From positions 1 through 11,102 of the forward strand of contig JAATFK010000455.1 of the NCBI GenBank assembly GCA_015655225.1: DNA of 11,102 nucleotides, given 5' to 3'. The notes below the pieces were generated by a model. It was given only the letters and a program-made list of their open reading frames with translations. It searched no databases and was not told where the DNA came from. Shown piece by piece: positions 1-6,079 of this stretch. Position numbers and translations under genes: made by a program. Positions within the stretch are counted from its first letter, which is position 1. Each line of letters opens with the position of its first letter. This DNA is from Solirubrobacterales bacterium (GTDB lineage Bacteria > Actinomycetota > Thermoleophilia > Solirubrobacterales > Solirubrobacteraceae).

Positions 1-1628
1 ACGTCGTCGGCCATCAGGTCGGGCACCTCGACGAGCGAGAATCTGTCGGAGATCTCGATCGCGCCGATCTGGCGCCCGACGAGGCTCGACTCGCCGGTGA
101 TCGCGCCGACGAGGTCCTGCGGGCGGATCCCGGCGCCGCGCCCGACGCCGACGAACAGCTTCGTCATCGCGTCGCCACTGCTGTTGCCCGGCCGCCCGCC
201 GCCGCTGGAGCCCGGGCGCTTCTGGCCGGCGCCGCCTCTGCTGCCGCCGCTGCGCTCCGCCTTCGAGGGGACGACCGAGGGAATCTCCTCCTCGTCCTCG
301 CCGCCGCCGCTGGAGGTCGCCTCGTGGGCGAGCTTGACGGCCGCGAGCGCGACCATCATCACGTCGAACTCGTCGGTCAGCGTCTCGACCACGACCCGGA
401 AGCGGTCGAGGTCGTCCTCCAACAGGCTCTCGTGCAGCGCCGCCCTCGTCGCCTCCAGCTGACGCGCGTGCAGGTCGGCGACGGTCGGCACCTTCTCGAC
501 CGCGATCCGCTGTCTCGTCGTGCGCTCGATCGCCTTCAGCATGCGGTGCTCGCGCGGCTCCGCGAGCGTGATCGCGACGCCCTCGCGCCCGGCCCGCCCG
601 ACGCGGCCGATGCGGTGGACGTACGACTCCGGCGAGGCCGGCACGTCGTAGTTGATGACGTGGGTCAGCTGGTCGACGTCGAGCCCGCGCGCGGCCACGT
701 CGGTCGCCACCAGCAGCTCCGCCGTCCCCGCGCGCAGCCGTCCCATCACGCGGTCGCGCTGCTCCTGGTTCATGCCGCCGTGCAGCGCCTCGGCGCGGTA
801 GCCGCGGCCGTTGAGCGACTCGGTCAGGCTGTCGACCTCGTCGCGCGTGCGGCAGAAGACGATCGCGGCGGTCGGGCTCTCGACGTCGAGCACGCGGCCG
901 AGCGCCGCCGGCTTGTGCGCCCGCGCGACGACGTACGCGCTCTGGCGCACGAGCGGCGCGTCGCCCGGCGACGCCTCGCGGCCCATCGTGATCCGCACCG
1001 GGGTGCGCAGGTGTCTGCGCGCGATGCGGTCGATCCGCGGCGGCATCGTGGCGGAGAAGAGGACCGTCTGCGCCGCGTCGGGCGTGTCGTGCAGGATCGC
1101 CTCGATGTCCTCCGCGAAGCCCATGTCGAGCATCTCGTCGGCCTCGTCGAGCACGACCAGCTCGAGCGCTCCGAGTCTCAGCGTGCCGCGGCCGATGTGG
1201 TCGAGCGCGCGGCCGGGCGTCGCGACGACGACGTCCACGCCGCGCTCGAGCGCGCGCAGCTGCGAGCGGATCGGCTGGCCGCCGTAGATCGGCAGGACGC
1301 GCGCGCCGAGCCCGCGGCCGTATCTGTGGACCGCCTCGGAGACCTGCACGGCCAGCTCGCGGGTCGGCACCAGCACGAGCGCGAGCGGCGCTCTGCCGCC
1401 GCCGCCGAGCGGCAGCTTCTGCAGGATCGGGAGCGCGAACGCGGCGGTCTTGCCGGTGCCGGTCGCCGCCTGCCCGAGCAGGTCGCCGCCCGCCAGCAGG
1501 GGCGGGATCGCCTCCCGCTGGATCGGGGTCGGCTCCTCGTAGCCGAGGCCGGCGAGCGCGTCGAGCAGCTCGGGCCGCAGCGCAAGGTCGGCGAAGGTGG
1601 TCGTCTCGGCAGCGGGGGTGGTGGGCAT
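1..1628 (-). CDS. deaD: DEAD-box ATP-dependent RNA helicase, DeaD/CsdA type (3' end outside window)
   Basis: This ATP-driven helicase would unwind RNA duplexes during ribosome assembly, mRNA turnover or cold adaptation. The 542 visible residues show the full motif set in order: a Q-motif (PTPIQ, about 33-37), motif I (ATGTGKT, 55-61), Ia (PTRELA, 88-93), Ib (TPGR, 137-140), II (DEAD, 161-164), III (SAT, 192-194), IV (IVFC, 256-259), V (VATDVAARGLD, 307-317) and VI (HRIGRVGRAG, 338-347). Motif VI has Val where most DeaD proteins have Thr. Residues about 437-487 are a Gly/Ser-rich, acidic, low-complexity linker. From about 488 (TKLFVGVGRGAGI) begins a DbpA-type RNA-binding domain cut by the window edge. 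The start is ATG at 1628; a GAGGA (reverse complement of about 1642-1646) lies 13 bases upstream, rather far, and no earlier in-frame start is visible nearby. Family assignment is secure; the exact symbol is by resemblance. Confidence 0.95.
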   Translation of the reverse strand, partial: MPTTPAAETTTFADLALRPELLDALAGLGYEEPTPIQREAIPPLLAGGDLLGQAATGTGKTAAFALPILQKLPLGGGGRAPLALVLVPTRELAVQVSEAVHRYGRGLGARVLPIYGGQPIRSQLRALERGVDVVVATPGRALDHIGRGTLRLGALELVVLDEADEMLDMGFAEDIEAILHDTPDAAQTVLFSATMPPRIDRIARRHLRTPVRITMGREASPGDAPLVRQSAYVVARAHKPAALGRVLDVESPTAAIVFCRTRDEVDSLTESLNGRGYRAEALHGGMNQEQRDRVMGRLRAGTAELLVATDVAARGLDVDQLTHVINYDVPASPESYVHRIGRVGRAGREGVAITLAEPREHRMLKAIERTTRQRIAVEKVPTVADLHARQLEATRAALHESLLEDDLDRFRVVVETLTDEFDVMMVALAAVKLAHEATSSGGGEDEEEIPSVVPSKAERSGGSRGGAGQKRPGSSGGGRPGNSSGDAMTKLFVGVGRGAGIRPQDLVGAITGESSLVGRQIGAIEISDRFSLVEVPDLMADD

Positions 1629-1658
1629 TCGGCGGCTGGATTCCTCGATCTCGATGGC

Positions 1659-1695
1659 GTCGCGCCACGCGGCGCGACACCTCAGGGTGACACCT
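1659..1695 (-). promoter_or_regulatory. Hairpin and repeated heptamer in the helicase 5' leader
   Basis: GTCGCGCC (1659-1666) and GGCGCGAC (1671-1678) form a perfect 8-bp inverted repeat around a 4-base loop, 31 bases upstream of the helicase ATG. Just beyond it, GACACCT occurs twice (1676-1682 and 1689-1695), 13 bases apart; on the helicase strand this reads AGGTGTC. The hairpin could be a leader RNA structure and the repeats could be a protein site. Such structures also arise by chance in DNA this GC-rich. No transcription start is defined, so whether the hairpin is transcribed is unknown. Confidence 0.35.
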
Positions 1696-1723
1696 GCGCG
1701 CCGGCGGCGGCGATCAGGCCGGT

Positions 1724-1755
1724 CACCGGGCGTCCGGACGGGGCCCGGCCCGGTG
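1724..1755 (+). promoter_or_regulatory. Inverted repeat just upstream of the zinc-ribbon gene
   Basis: CACCGGGC (1724-1731) pairs perfectly with GCCCGGTG (1748-1755). The 16 bases between include the 8-bp palindrome GTCCGGAC (1732-1739), and GGGCC-C-GGCCC (1741-1751) overlaps the right arm. If transcribed, the stem would occupy the region where a ribosome-binding site for the gene starting at 1766/1772 would lie. A TANNNT-like TACGGT (1757-1762) follows and would place a transcription start close to the ATG at 1772, in which case the hairpin would be promoter DNA, not leader. The function is unknown. Confidence 0.3.
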
Positions 1756-1771
1756 GTACGGTCGCGTGACG

Positions 1772-2059
1772 ATGGCCGAGTTTCGCGACGCGCGCTGGTA
1801 CGTCATCCGGCGCGCGGGGAGCACGAAGCCGGCGACCTACCGCTGTCCGCTCTGCGGCGGCCGGCTGCCGGCGCTGAGCGAGCACGTGCTGGTGACGCCC
1901 GAGGGCGATTCGTCGCGCCGGCGCCACGCGCACACCGCCTGTGTGCTGCAGGCGCGCAGAGCCGGCCGGCTGCCGCTGCGCGAGGAGGTCGAGCCGCGCC
2001 GGCCGGGGCTGCTCGCGCGGTTGCTCGGCCGCGCGGGGCGCGGCGGCGGGGCCGGCTAG
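1772..2059 (+). CDS. Small zinc-ribbon-like protein, function unknown
   Basis: This is a 95-residue basic protein. Residues 25-28 are a CxxC knuckle (CPLC, followed by GG), and a second cluster HAHTAC at 52-57 supplies His and Cys, so C25, C28, H52 or H54, and C57 could bind one zinc ion. The C-terminal 35 residues are rich in Arg, Gly and Leu and probably disordered or nucleic-acid binding. ATG at 1772 gives MAEFRDARWY; an in-frame GTG at 1766 would add two residues. No good Shine-Dalgarno is seen, so it may be leaderless. The gene is divergent from the helicase and its stop overlaps the DUF302 stop by sharing CTAG at 2056-2059. I recognise no named family. The coding call rests on the Cys/His pattern and on its neat fit between neighbours. 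Confidence 0.72.
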   Translation: MAEFRDARWYVIRRAGSTKPATYRCPLCGGRLPALSEHVLVTPEGDSSRRRHAHTACVLQARRAGRLPLREEVEPRRPGLLARLLGRAGRGGGAG

Positions 2060-2457
2060 TTCGCGGCGGGCGCGGCGAGCGCTCTGCGCGCGGCAGCGAC
2101 GAGCCCGTGCAGCACGGCGTTGAACGTGTCGGCGAGCGCGGCGTGGTGCTCGCCGATCAGCGTGTGCATGTCGCGCAGGACGACGTCCGTGCCGCCGTGG
2201 CCGCCACGGACGACCGCGAGCCGCAGCGGGATGTCGACCGCCGCCGCGAGGTCGCGGCTGAGCAGCTGCGCCCCGGCGGACGGGTTCCCGAACACGAGCG
2301 TCCAGGCCTCGAAGCCGGCGGCGCCGGCGTTCCTCATGTCGTGACCGTGGTCGACGACCGCGTACTCGTAGAGCCCTCTCGCCCGGATCGCCGCGCGCAG
2401 CGCGACGACGACGTCGGGCGGGTGGGCGTCGATCGCGAGGCGCTCGTACGCGGGCAC
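2056..2457 (-). CDS. DUF302 family protein
   Basis: This 133-residue protein contains the DUF302 core: a strand ending VVDHGHD (34-40), AAGFEAWTLVFGNP (about 46-59), a segment AGAQLLSRDLAAAVDIP (61-77) and a final strand LRLAVV (78-83). The FGNP turn followed by the 'aspartate-hydrophobic-Pro-Leu' strand is the hallmark of the family, whose biochemical role is unsettled. There is no signal peptide, so it is probably cytosolic. The start is GTG at 2457; no clear ribosome-binding site precedes it. It lies 16 bases downstream of the small helical-protein gene and is probably co-transcribed with it. Its stop codon overlaps that of the convergent zinc-ribbon gene. Family call is good; function is unknown. 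Confidence 0.85.
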   Translation of the reverse strand: MPAYERLAIDAHPPDVVVALRAAIRARGLYEYAVVDHGHDMRNAGAAGFEAWTLVFGNPSAGAQLLSRDLAAAVDIPLRLAVVRGGHGGTDVVLRDMHTLIGEHHAALADTFNAVLHGLVAAARRALAAPAAN

Positions 2458-2473
2458 CGACGGGCTCGCGGCG

Positions 2474-2770
2474 CTAGGAGCCGGCGCGCGGCGCGGTGAC
2501 GCCGTGTCTGCGCAGGTAGTCGAGGTAGAACGGCCGCAGCAGCTCGGCGACCTGGCCTCTGCCCGACTCGGTCAGGTCGTCCACGTGGGCGACGAGCGTC
2601 TGGATGTCGGCGTTCGCCTCGTCGAGCTCGCCGGCGGCCGCCTCGGCGGCCGGCAGGACCTCCACGAGATCCCAGAAGAAGCGAAGGTCGACGTGGTGCC
2701 GCGCGCGCTTCACGGCGAGGTCGTGGAGCTGCTCGGAGGAGAGCGGATCGAGTCCGTCGTCGGCAGTCAT
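2474..2770 (-). CDS. Small conserved-looking helical protein, function unknown
   Basis: This is a 98-residue acidic protein from ATG at 2770 (MTADDGLDPLSSEQLHDLAV). It looks all-helical: a first helix around SSEQLHDLAVKRARHHVD, a middle LRFFWDLVEVLPAAEAA segment, a stretch DEANADIQTLVAHVDDL, and a C-terminal helix RPFYLDYLRRHGV. There are no Cys residues, no membrane segment and no catalytic motif I recognise. The frame remains open upstream to 2872, but that extension overlaps the divergent SRPBCC gene and is Ser/Thr/Arg-rich, so I prefer 2770. GGCGGC directly upstream is only a weak ribosome-binding site. It sits first in a likely two-gene operon with the DUF302 gene, and its start lies within 26 bases of the divergent SRPBCC start. 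Confidence 0.72.
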   Translation of the reverse strand: MTADDGLDPLSSEQLHDLAVKRARHHVDLRFFWDLVEVLPAAEAAAGELDEANADIQTLVAHVDDLTESGRGQVAELLRPFYLDYLRRHGVTAPRAGS

Positions 2771-2782
2771 GCCGCCGCAGAC

Positions 2783-2788
2783 TATCCT
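2783..2788 (+). promoter_or_regulatory. Possible -10 element for a leaderless SRPBCC gene
   Basis: TATCCT matches 4 of 6 positions of TATAAT and fits the TANNNT pattern. It ends 7 bases before the GTG at 2796, which would put transcription start at or next to the start codon. No convincing -35 is seen. The assignment is tentative. Confidence 0.3.
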
Positions 2789-2795
2789 GCCGAAC

Positions 2796-3233
2796 GTGCT
2801 CCGCGTCGACCGCACCGTCAGCAGCGAAGTCCCAGCCGCGCCCGCGCGCTGCATGGAGCTGCTCGGCGACATCGAGTCCTACCCCGACTGGTCCTCGCTC
2901 GTCGCCGCGATCGACGTGCTCGACCGCGACGCGGACGGCCGGCCCTCACGCGTGAAGATGCGCGCCCAGGTGATGGGCCTCTCGGTCACGATGACCTGCG
3001 CGATCGAGCTGGGCGACGACCATGCCGCGCTGCGACGCATCCCGCACGAGGGCGCGAGCGACGAGGAGCGCTTCGACGCGGCCTGGAGCGTCAGCCCCTC
3101 GGGCGCCGGCAGCTCCGTCACGCTGCGGGTCGACGCCGGGCTCGACGCGCCGGCCGCGATCGGCCCGTTCGGCGGCCGGATCGCGAAGAAGCTCGTCGAC
3201 GACCTGCTCGCCGACTTCGTCCGCGCCGTCTGA
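2796..3233 (+). CDS. SRPBCC (START/polyketide-cyclase-like) family protein
   Basis: This 145-residue protein has the helix-grip pattern of SRPBCC proteins. It opens with a strand LRVDRTVSSEVPAAPARC, then a helix with the typical LLGDIESYPDW motif (about residues 21-31). Strands ending in GRPSRVKMRAQVMGLSVTMTC, ERFDAAWSVSPSG and SSVTLRVDAGL follow, and a long C-terminal helix (IAKKLVDDLLADFVRAV) closes the cavity. Family members bind lipids, polyketides or quinones, or act as cyclases; no specific ligand can be read here. I chose GTG at 2796 because it begins at the first strand; ATG at 2769 would add nine residues and overlap the divergent start. The end lies 13 bases from the convergent XRE-cupin gene. 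The family is confident; the role is unknown. Confidence 0.86.
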   Translation: MLRVDRTVSSEVPAAPARCMELLGDIESYPDWSSLVAAIDVLDRDADGRPSRVKMRAQVMGLSVTMTCAIELGDDHAALRRIPHEGASDEERFDAAWSVSPSGAGSSVTLRVDAGLDAPAAIGPFGGRIAKKLVDDLLADFVRAV

Positions 3234-3246
3234 GGCCCGCCGCCCG

Positions 3247-3876
3247 CTAGTCGGCGGTGCGGTCGTCCTCGCCCTCGGGCGCCACCGAGGCGCGCTCGAC
3301 CGCGGTGCCGGAGGCGAACGCGGGGAAGACCATCAGGAGCAGGGCGGTCGCGCCCGCCTCGGGGGACGCGTAGCGGTGCGGGCGGTCGGCCGCGAAGGAG
3401 ACGAAGTCGCCCGCCTCCAGCTCGGCGATCGCGTCCTCGGGACCGGTCTGCACGTCGCCCTCCAGCACGAACAGCTGCTCCAGCACGCCGGTCGCGTGCG
3501 CCGGCGAGTGCTGCACCGAGCCGGGCTCCAGCTCGACCCGGTACAGCTCCAGGATCGCGCTGCCGACGTGGGTCCGGCGGATCAGCCGCGCCGTCGTCGA
3601 CCAGCCGCGCATCAGCGGCCCCTCGCCCGCGCGCACGACGCTGGGCGCGTCGTCGGGCGGCTCGGAGACGAGGTCGCCGAGCGTCGAGCCGAGCGCGCGG
3701 CTGAGCGTGTGGAGGGTGTCGATCGTCGGGTTCGCGCGGCCCGCCTCGAGCTGGGTCAGCGTCCCCTTCGCGAGGCCCGCGAGCCGGCCCAGCTCGGCGA
3801 GCGACAGCCCACGGGCCCGTCGCAGGCGCCGGACGTTGGCGCCGACTGTCTCGGCCACGAAGCTCACCGCTCCCAC
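3247..3876 (-). CDS. XRE-family transcriptional regulator with C-terminal cupin domain
   Basis: This 209-residue regulator has two domains. Residues about 11-70 are an XRE/Cro helix-turn-helix: VRRLRRARGLSLAELGRLAG, then AKGTLTQLEAGRANPTIDTL, the classic recognition-helix segment. Residues about 105-190 are a cupin barrel, with an H-x4-H stretch (H123, H127) followed by GVLEQLFVLEG, and the second motif GDFVSFAADRPHRY. In this class the cupin senses a small molecule, commonly in amino-acid, polyamine or keto-acid metabolism. It probably controls the divergent oxidase-methyltransferase-transporter genes and its own operon; that is inference from position. The start is GTG at 3876, with further in-frame GTGs at 3867 and 3858 that cannot be excluded. 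The upstream eamA stop is one base away (TAA-C-GTG), so the two are almost certainly co-transcribed and translationally coupled. Confidence 0.92.
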   Translation of the reverse strand: MGAVSFVAETVGANVRRLRRARGLSLAELGRLAGLAKGTLTQLEAGRANPTIDTLHTLSRALGSTLGDLVSEPPDDAPSVVRAGEGPLMRGWSTTARLIRRTHVGSAILELYRVELEPGSVQHSPAHATGVLEQLFVLEGDVQTGPEDAIAELEAGDFVSFAADRPHRYASPEAGATALLLMVFPAFASGTAVERASVAPEGEDDRTAD

Positions 3877-3877
3877 G

Positions 3878-4831
3878 TTACCGGCGCGGCGGCGGGACGG
3901 CCGTGTCGACGGCGGGCCGCGCGGGCACGGCCGCGACCGTCCCGGCCGCCGCGCGCACGCTCCCCCGCGCGCGGCTGCCGAGCGCGACGCCGACGAGGAT
4001 CAGCGCGAGCCCGCCGAGCGCGCGCCCGGTCACGTGCTCGTGCTCCGCGAGCGCGCCGACCAGCAGCGCGACCGCCGGGTTGAGGTAGGTCACGAGCAGG
4101 GCGCGCTGCGGGCCGGCGGTCTGCACCAGCCGCACGAAGAGGACGACCGCGAGCATCACGGCGGCGACGCCGAGCACGACGACGGCGCCGATCGCCCGCG
4201 CGCCCGGGAGCGTCGCGTGCAGCGCGAAGCAGGCCGGCGGAAGCGCGAACGGGACCGCGCCGAGAACCGCCAGCGAGCCGGTCGCGACCGGCGGCGCGTC
4301 GGAGAACCAGCGGCGCACGACGAGCGCACCGCCGGCGTACGCGAGCGCCGCGCCGAGCGCCGCGAGGCCGCCGACCGCGTCGATCCGCAGCCCCCCGGCG
4401 CCGAGCCCGGCGACGAGCGCGACGCCGGCGAGGCCGAGCGCCAGGCCGCAGCCCTGGAGTGGGGTCGGGCGCACGCCGCCGCCGAGCACGCCGAGCGCCG
4501 CCACGAACAGCGGGGTCGCCGCGATCAGGACCGCCGTCTCGCCGGTCGGGACGGTTCTCAGGGCAATCGCGACGAGCACGAGCGGCGCTGCCGTCTGCGC
4601 CAGCCCGAGCGCCAGCACCGCCAGCGGGCGCTCGCGCGCGAGCGCGATCGCGTGCGCCCGCTCGCGTCGCGAGACGGCCAGCAGCGCGAGTGCCGCGAGC
4701 CCCGCGAACAGCACCTGCGCGCCGACCACGCCGAGCGGCGCGAGGTCGTCGAGCGCCCAGCGCGTCGGCAGGTAGGAGCCGCCGCGCAGCAGCGCGACGA
4801 CGACCAGCAGCAGCACCATCCCCCGAGTCAT
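3878..4831 (-). CDS. EamA/DMT-superfamily transporter
   Basis: This 317-residue integral membrane protein has about ten hydrophobic segments in two repeated halves, as in the drug/metabolite transporter superfamily. The start MTRGMVLLLVVVALLRGGSY followed by LPTRWALDDLAP is the usual first helix of EamA proteins. The second half ends with the family-typical VTYLNPAVALLVGALAEHE and a final helix GGLALILVGVALGSR. A polar Ala/Pro/Arg tail of about 25 residues follows. Members typically export amino acids, nucleosides or metabolites; the substrate here cannot be read. I chose ATG at 4831 because a near-consensus -10 sits exactly 7 bases upstream, implying leaderless expression; ATG at 4819 is the alternative. 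It heads an operon with the XRE-cupin regulator and is divergent from the FMN-oxidase operon, suggesting it exports a substrate or product of that pathway. Confidence 0.92.
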   Translation of the reverse strand: MTRGMVLLLVVVALLRGGSYLPTRWALDDLAPLGVVGAQVLFAGLAALALLAVSRRERAHAIALARERPLAVLALGLAQTAAPLVLVAIALRTVPTGETAVLIAATPLFVAALGVLGGGVRPTPLQGCGLALGLAGVALVAGLGAGGLRIDAVGGLAALGAALAYAGGALVVRRWFSDAPPVATGSLAVLGAVPFALPPACFALHATLPGARAIGAVVVLGVAAVMLAVVLFVRLVQTAGPQRALLVTYLNPAVALLVGALAEHEHVTGRALGGLALILVGVALGSRARGSVRAAAGTVAAVPARPAVDTAVPPPRR

Positions 4832-4834
4832 AGG

Positions 4835-4919
4835 GGTCAGTATACAAGTCGCTTTCGGACAGTATGGTGCGCCAGCTGGACGACTGGCTCGCGCGGAACT
4901 CTGGCCATTCGGACAATGA
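4835..4919 (+). repeat. Three GGWCARTRW direct repeats in the divergent promoter region, candidate operators
   Basis: The copies are GGTCAGTAT (4835-4843), GGACAGTAT (4857-4865) and GGACAATGA (4911-4919). The first two are 22 bases apart, about two helical turns. The second and third share a longer exact core TTCGGACA (4854-4861 and 4908-4915). The first overlaps the eamA -10, so a protein bound there would block that promoter. They lie between two divergent operons beside an XRE-cupin gene, so that regulator is the obvious candidate ligand. This region is distinctly less GC-rich than the rest of the window. Binding is inference. Confidence 0.4.
4839..4844 (-). promoter_or_regulatory. -10 element of the eamA promoter (leaderless)
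   Basis: On the minus strand this reads TATACT, matching 5 of 6 positions of TATAAT. Seven bases separate it from the eamA ATG at 4831, so transcription would begin at or beside the A of the start codon. No Shine-Dalgarno occurs between, which agrees with a leaderless transcript. No good -35 is found at 16-18 bases upstream, which might point to activator dependence. Confidence 0.55.
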
Positions 4920-4942
4920 GATGACCGGAAGCGATCAGCACA

Positions 4943-6079
4943 ATGGCCGCTATGACCGAGCCAACCGCACCAGCCATCCCGCTCGCGGCCGCCTCGCTCT
5001 ACGGTGCGGAGGTCGCCTTTGCGACGCTCGGGGAGATCCACGCGGCGGCGCTCGCGGCCCTCGACCCCGACGTCGCCGACTTCCTCGAGAGCGGCGCCGG
5101 CAGCGAGTCGACCCTGCGCGCCAACCGCGCCGCGTTCGAGCGGCGCACGATCGTGCCGCGGCCGATGAGCGGCGTGACCGCACCCGACCTGGCGACGAGC
5201 TTCCTCGGCGTCCCGCTGCGCCTGCCGCTGCTGACCGCGCCGTTCGGCGGCGACGCGCTGTTCGGCGCCGAGGGCCACCGCGCCGTCGCCCGCGCGAACG
5301 CGGCGCGCGGGATCGCCTCGATCGTGCCGGAGGCGGGCTCCTTCTCGCTCGCGCAGGTCGCCGAGGCGGCGCCCGCCGCCGCGCGCTTCGCGCAACTGCA
5401 CCCGCTGGAGCCGGTCGAGCACGTCGAGGCGATGGCGGCGGCCGCCCGCGAGCACGGCTACAGCGGGCTCTGCATCACGGTCGACTGCCCCATCGGCGGC
5501 TGGCGCACGCGCAACCGCGAGAACCGCTTCGACCCCGACCTGCGCTACTTCGCCGGCAACCTCGACGCGACCGGCACGATCGGCGTCGCGGAGCTGTTCG
5601 GGCGACTGCTGACCGGCGCCCAGTCGCGCTGGACCTGGGAACGGCTCGCGGAGGTCGCGGCCGCCGTCGAGCTGCCCTGGATCGCGAAGGGGATCCTCAC
5701 CCCCGAGGCCGCCGAGGCGGCGATCGCGGCCGGCGCGAGCGCGCTCGTGGTCTCCAACCACGGCGGCCGCCAGCTCGACCCCGCGCCCGCCAGCCTCGAC
5801 GCGCTGCCGGCGGTCGCCGCGGCGGTCGGCGGCCGCGTCCCGATCGCCCTCGACAGCGGCGTGCGCAGCGGCACCGACGTCTTCCTCGCGCTCGCGCTCG
5901 GCGCCGACGTGGTCGTGCTCGGGCGGCTCGCCGCCTACGGGCTCGCGGCCGCCGGCGAGGCCGGCGTGCTGCGGACGCTGGAGCTGCTGGAGGAGGAGCT
6001 GCGCACCGCGATGATCCTCGCGGGCGTCGCCTCGGTCGCCGCGTTCGAGCCGGCGTTCGCCGGGGAGCGGCCGCGATGA
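4943..6079 (+). CDS. FMN-dependent alpha-hydroxy-acid oxidase/dehydrogenase family enzyme with altered active site
   Basis: This 378-residue TIM-barrel flavoenzyme belongs to the lactate/glycolate/mandelate oxidase family, which oxidises 2-hydroxy acids to 2-keto acids with FMN. Conserved features include K249 (WIAKG), the catalytic base H273 and R276 in SNHGGRQLD, D181 in TVD, R188 seven residues later, the FMN-phosphate loop DSGVRSGTDV (304-313) and LGR (326-328). By spacing against Aerococcus lactate oxidase, its Tyr40 position is F47 (DFLESGAG) and its Tyr146 position is H153 (QLH). Both pocket tyrosines are therefore lost, and the substrate or chemistry is probably unusual. Family precedent for amine oxidation exists in MftD of mycofactocin biosynthesis. 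The start is ATG at 4943, with GGAAG 11 bases upstream; ATG at 4952 is possible. The stop overlaps the RidA-like start. It is first gene of a six-gene plus-strand run. Confidence 0.9.
   Translation: MAAMTEPTAPAIPLAAASLYGAEVAFATLGEIHAAALAALDPDVADFLESGAGSESTLRANRAAFERRTIVPRPMSGVTAPDLATSFLGVPLRLPLLTAPFGGDALFGAEGHRAVARANAARGIASIVPEAGSFSLAQVAEAAPAAARFAQLHPLEPVEHVEAMAAAAREHGYSGLCITVDCPIGGWRTRNRENRFDPDLRYFAGNLDATGTIGVAELFGRLLTGAQSRWTWERLAEVAAAVELPWIAKGILTPEAAEAAIAAGASALVVSNHGGRQLDPAPASLDALPAVAAAVGGRVPIALDSGVRSGTDVFLALALGADVVVLGRLAAYGLAAAGEAGVLRTLELLEEELRTAMILAGVASVAAFEPAFAGERPR

Noticed and set aside
324..1769. Long plus-strand open frame (481 codons) opposite the helicase
   Set aside because: Its translation is Arg/Asp/Ala-rich low-complexity sequence with no motif, typical of an antisense shadow in GC-rich DNA, while the minus strand encodes a complete set of DEAD-box motifs.
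2771..2872. Upstream extension of the small helical protein to a start at 2872
   Set aside because: It would overlap the divergent SRPBCC coding region by more than 70 bases, and the added residues are Ser/Thr/Arg-rich with no conserved look.
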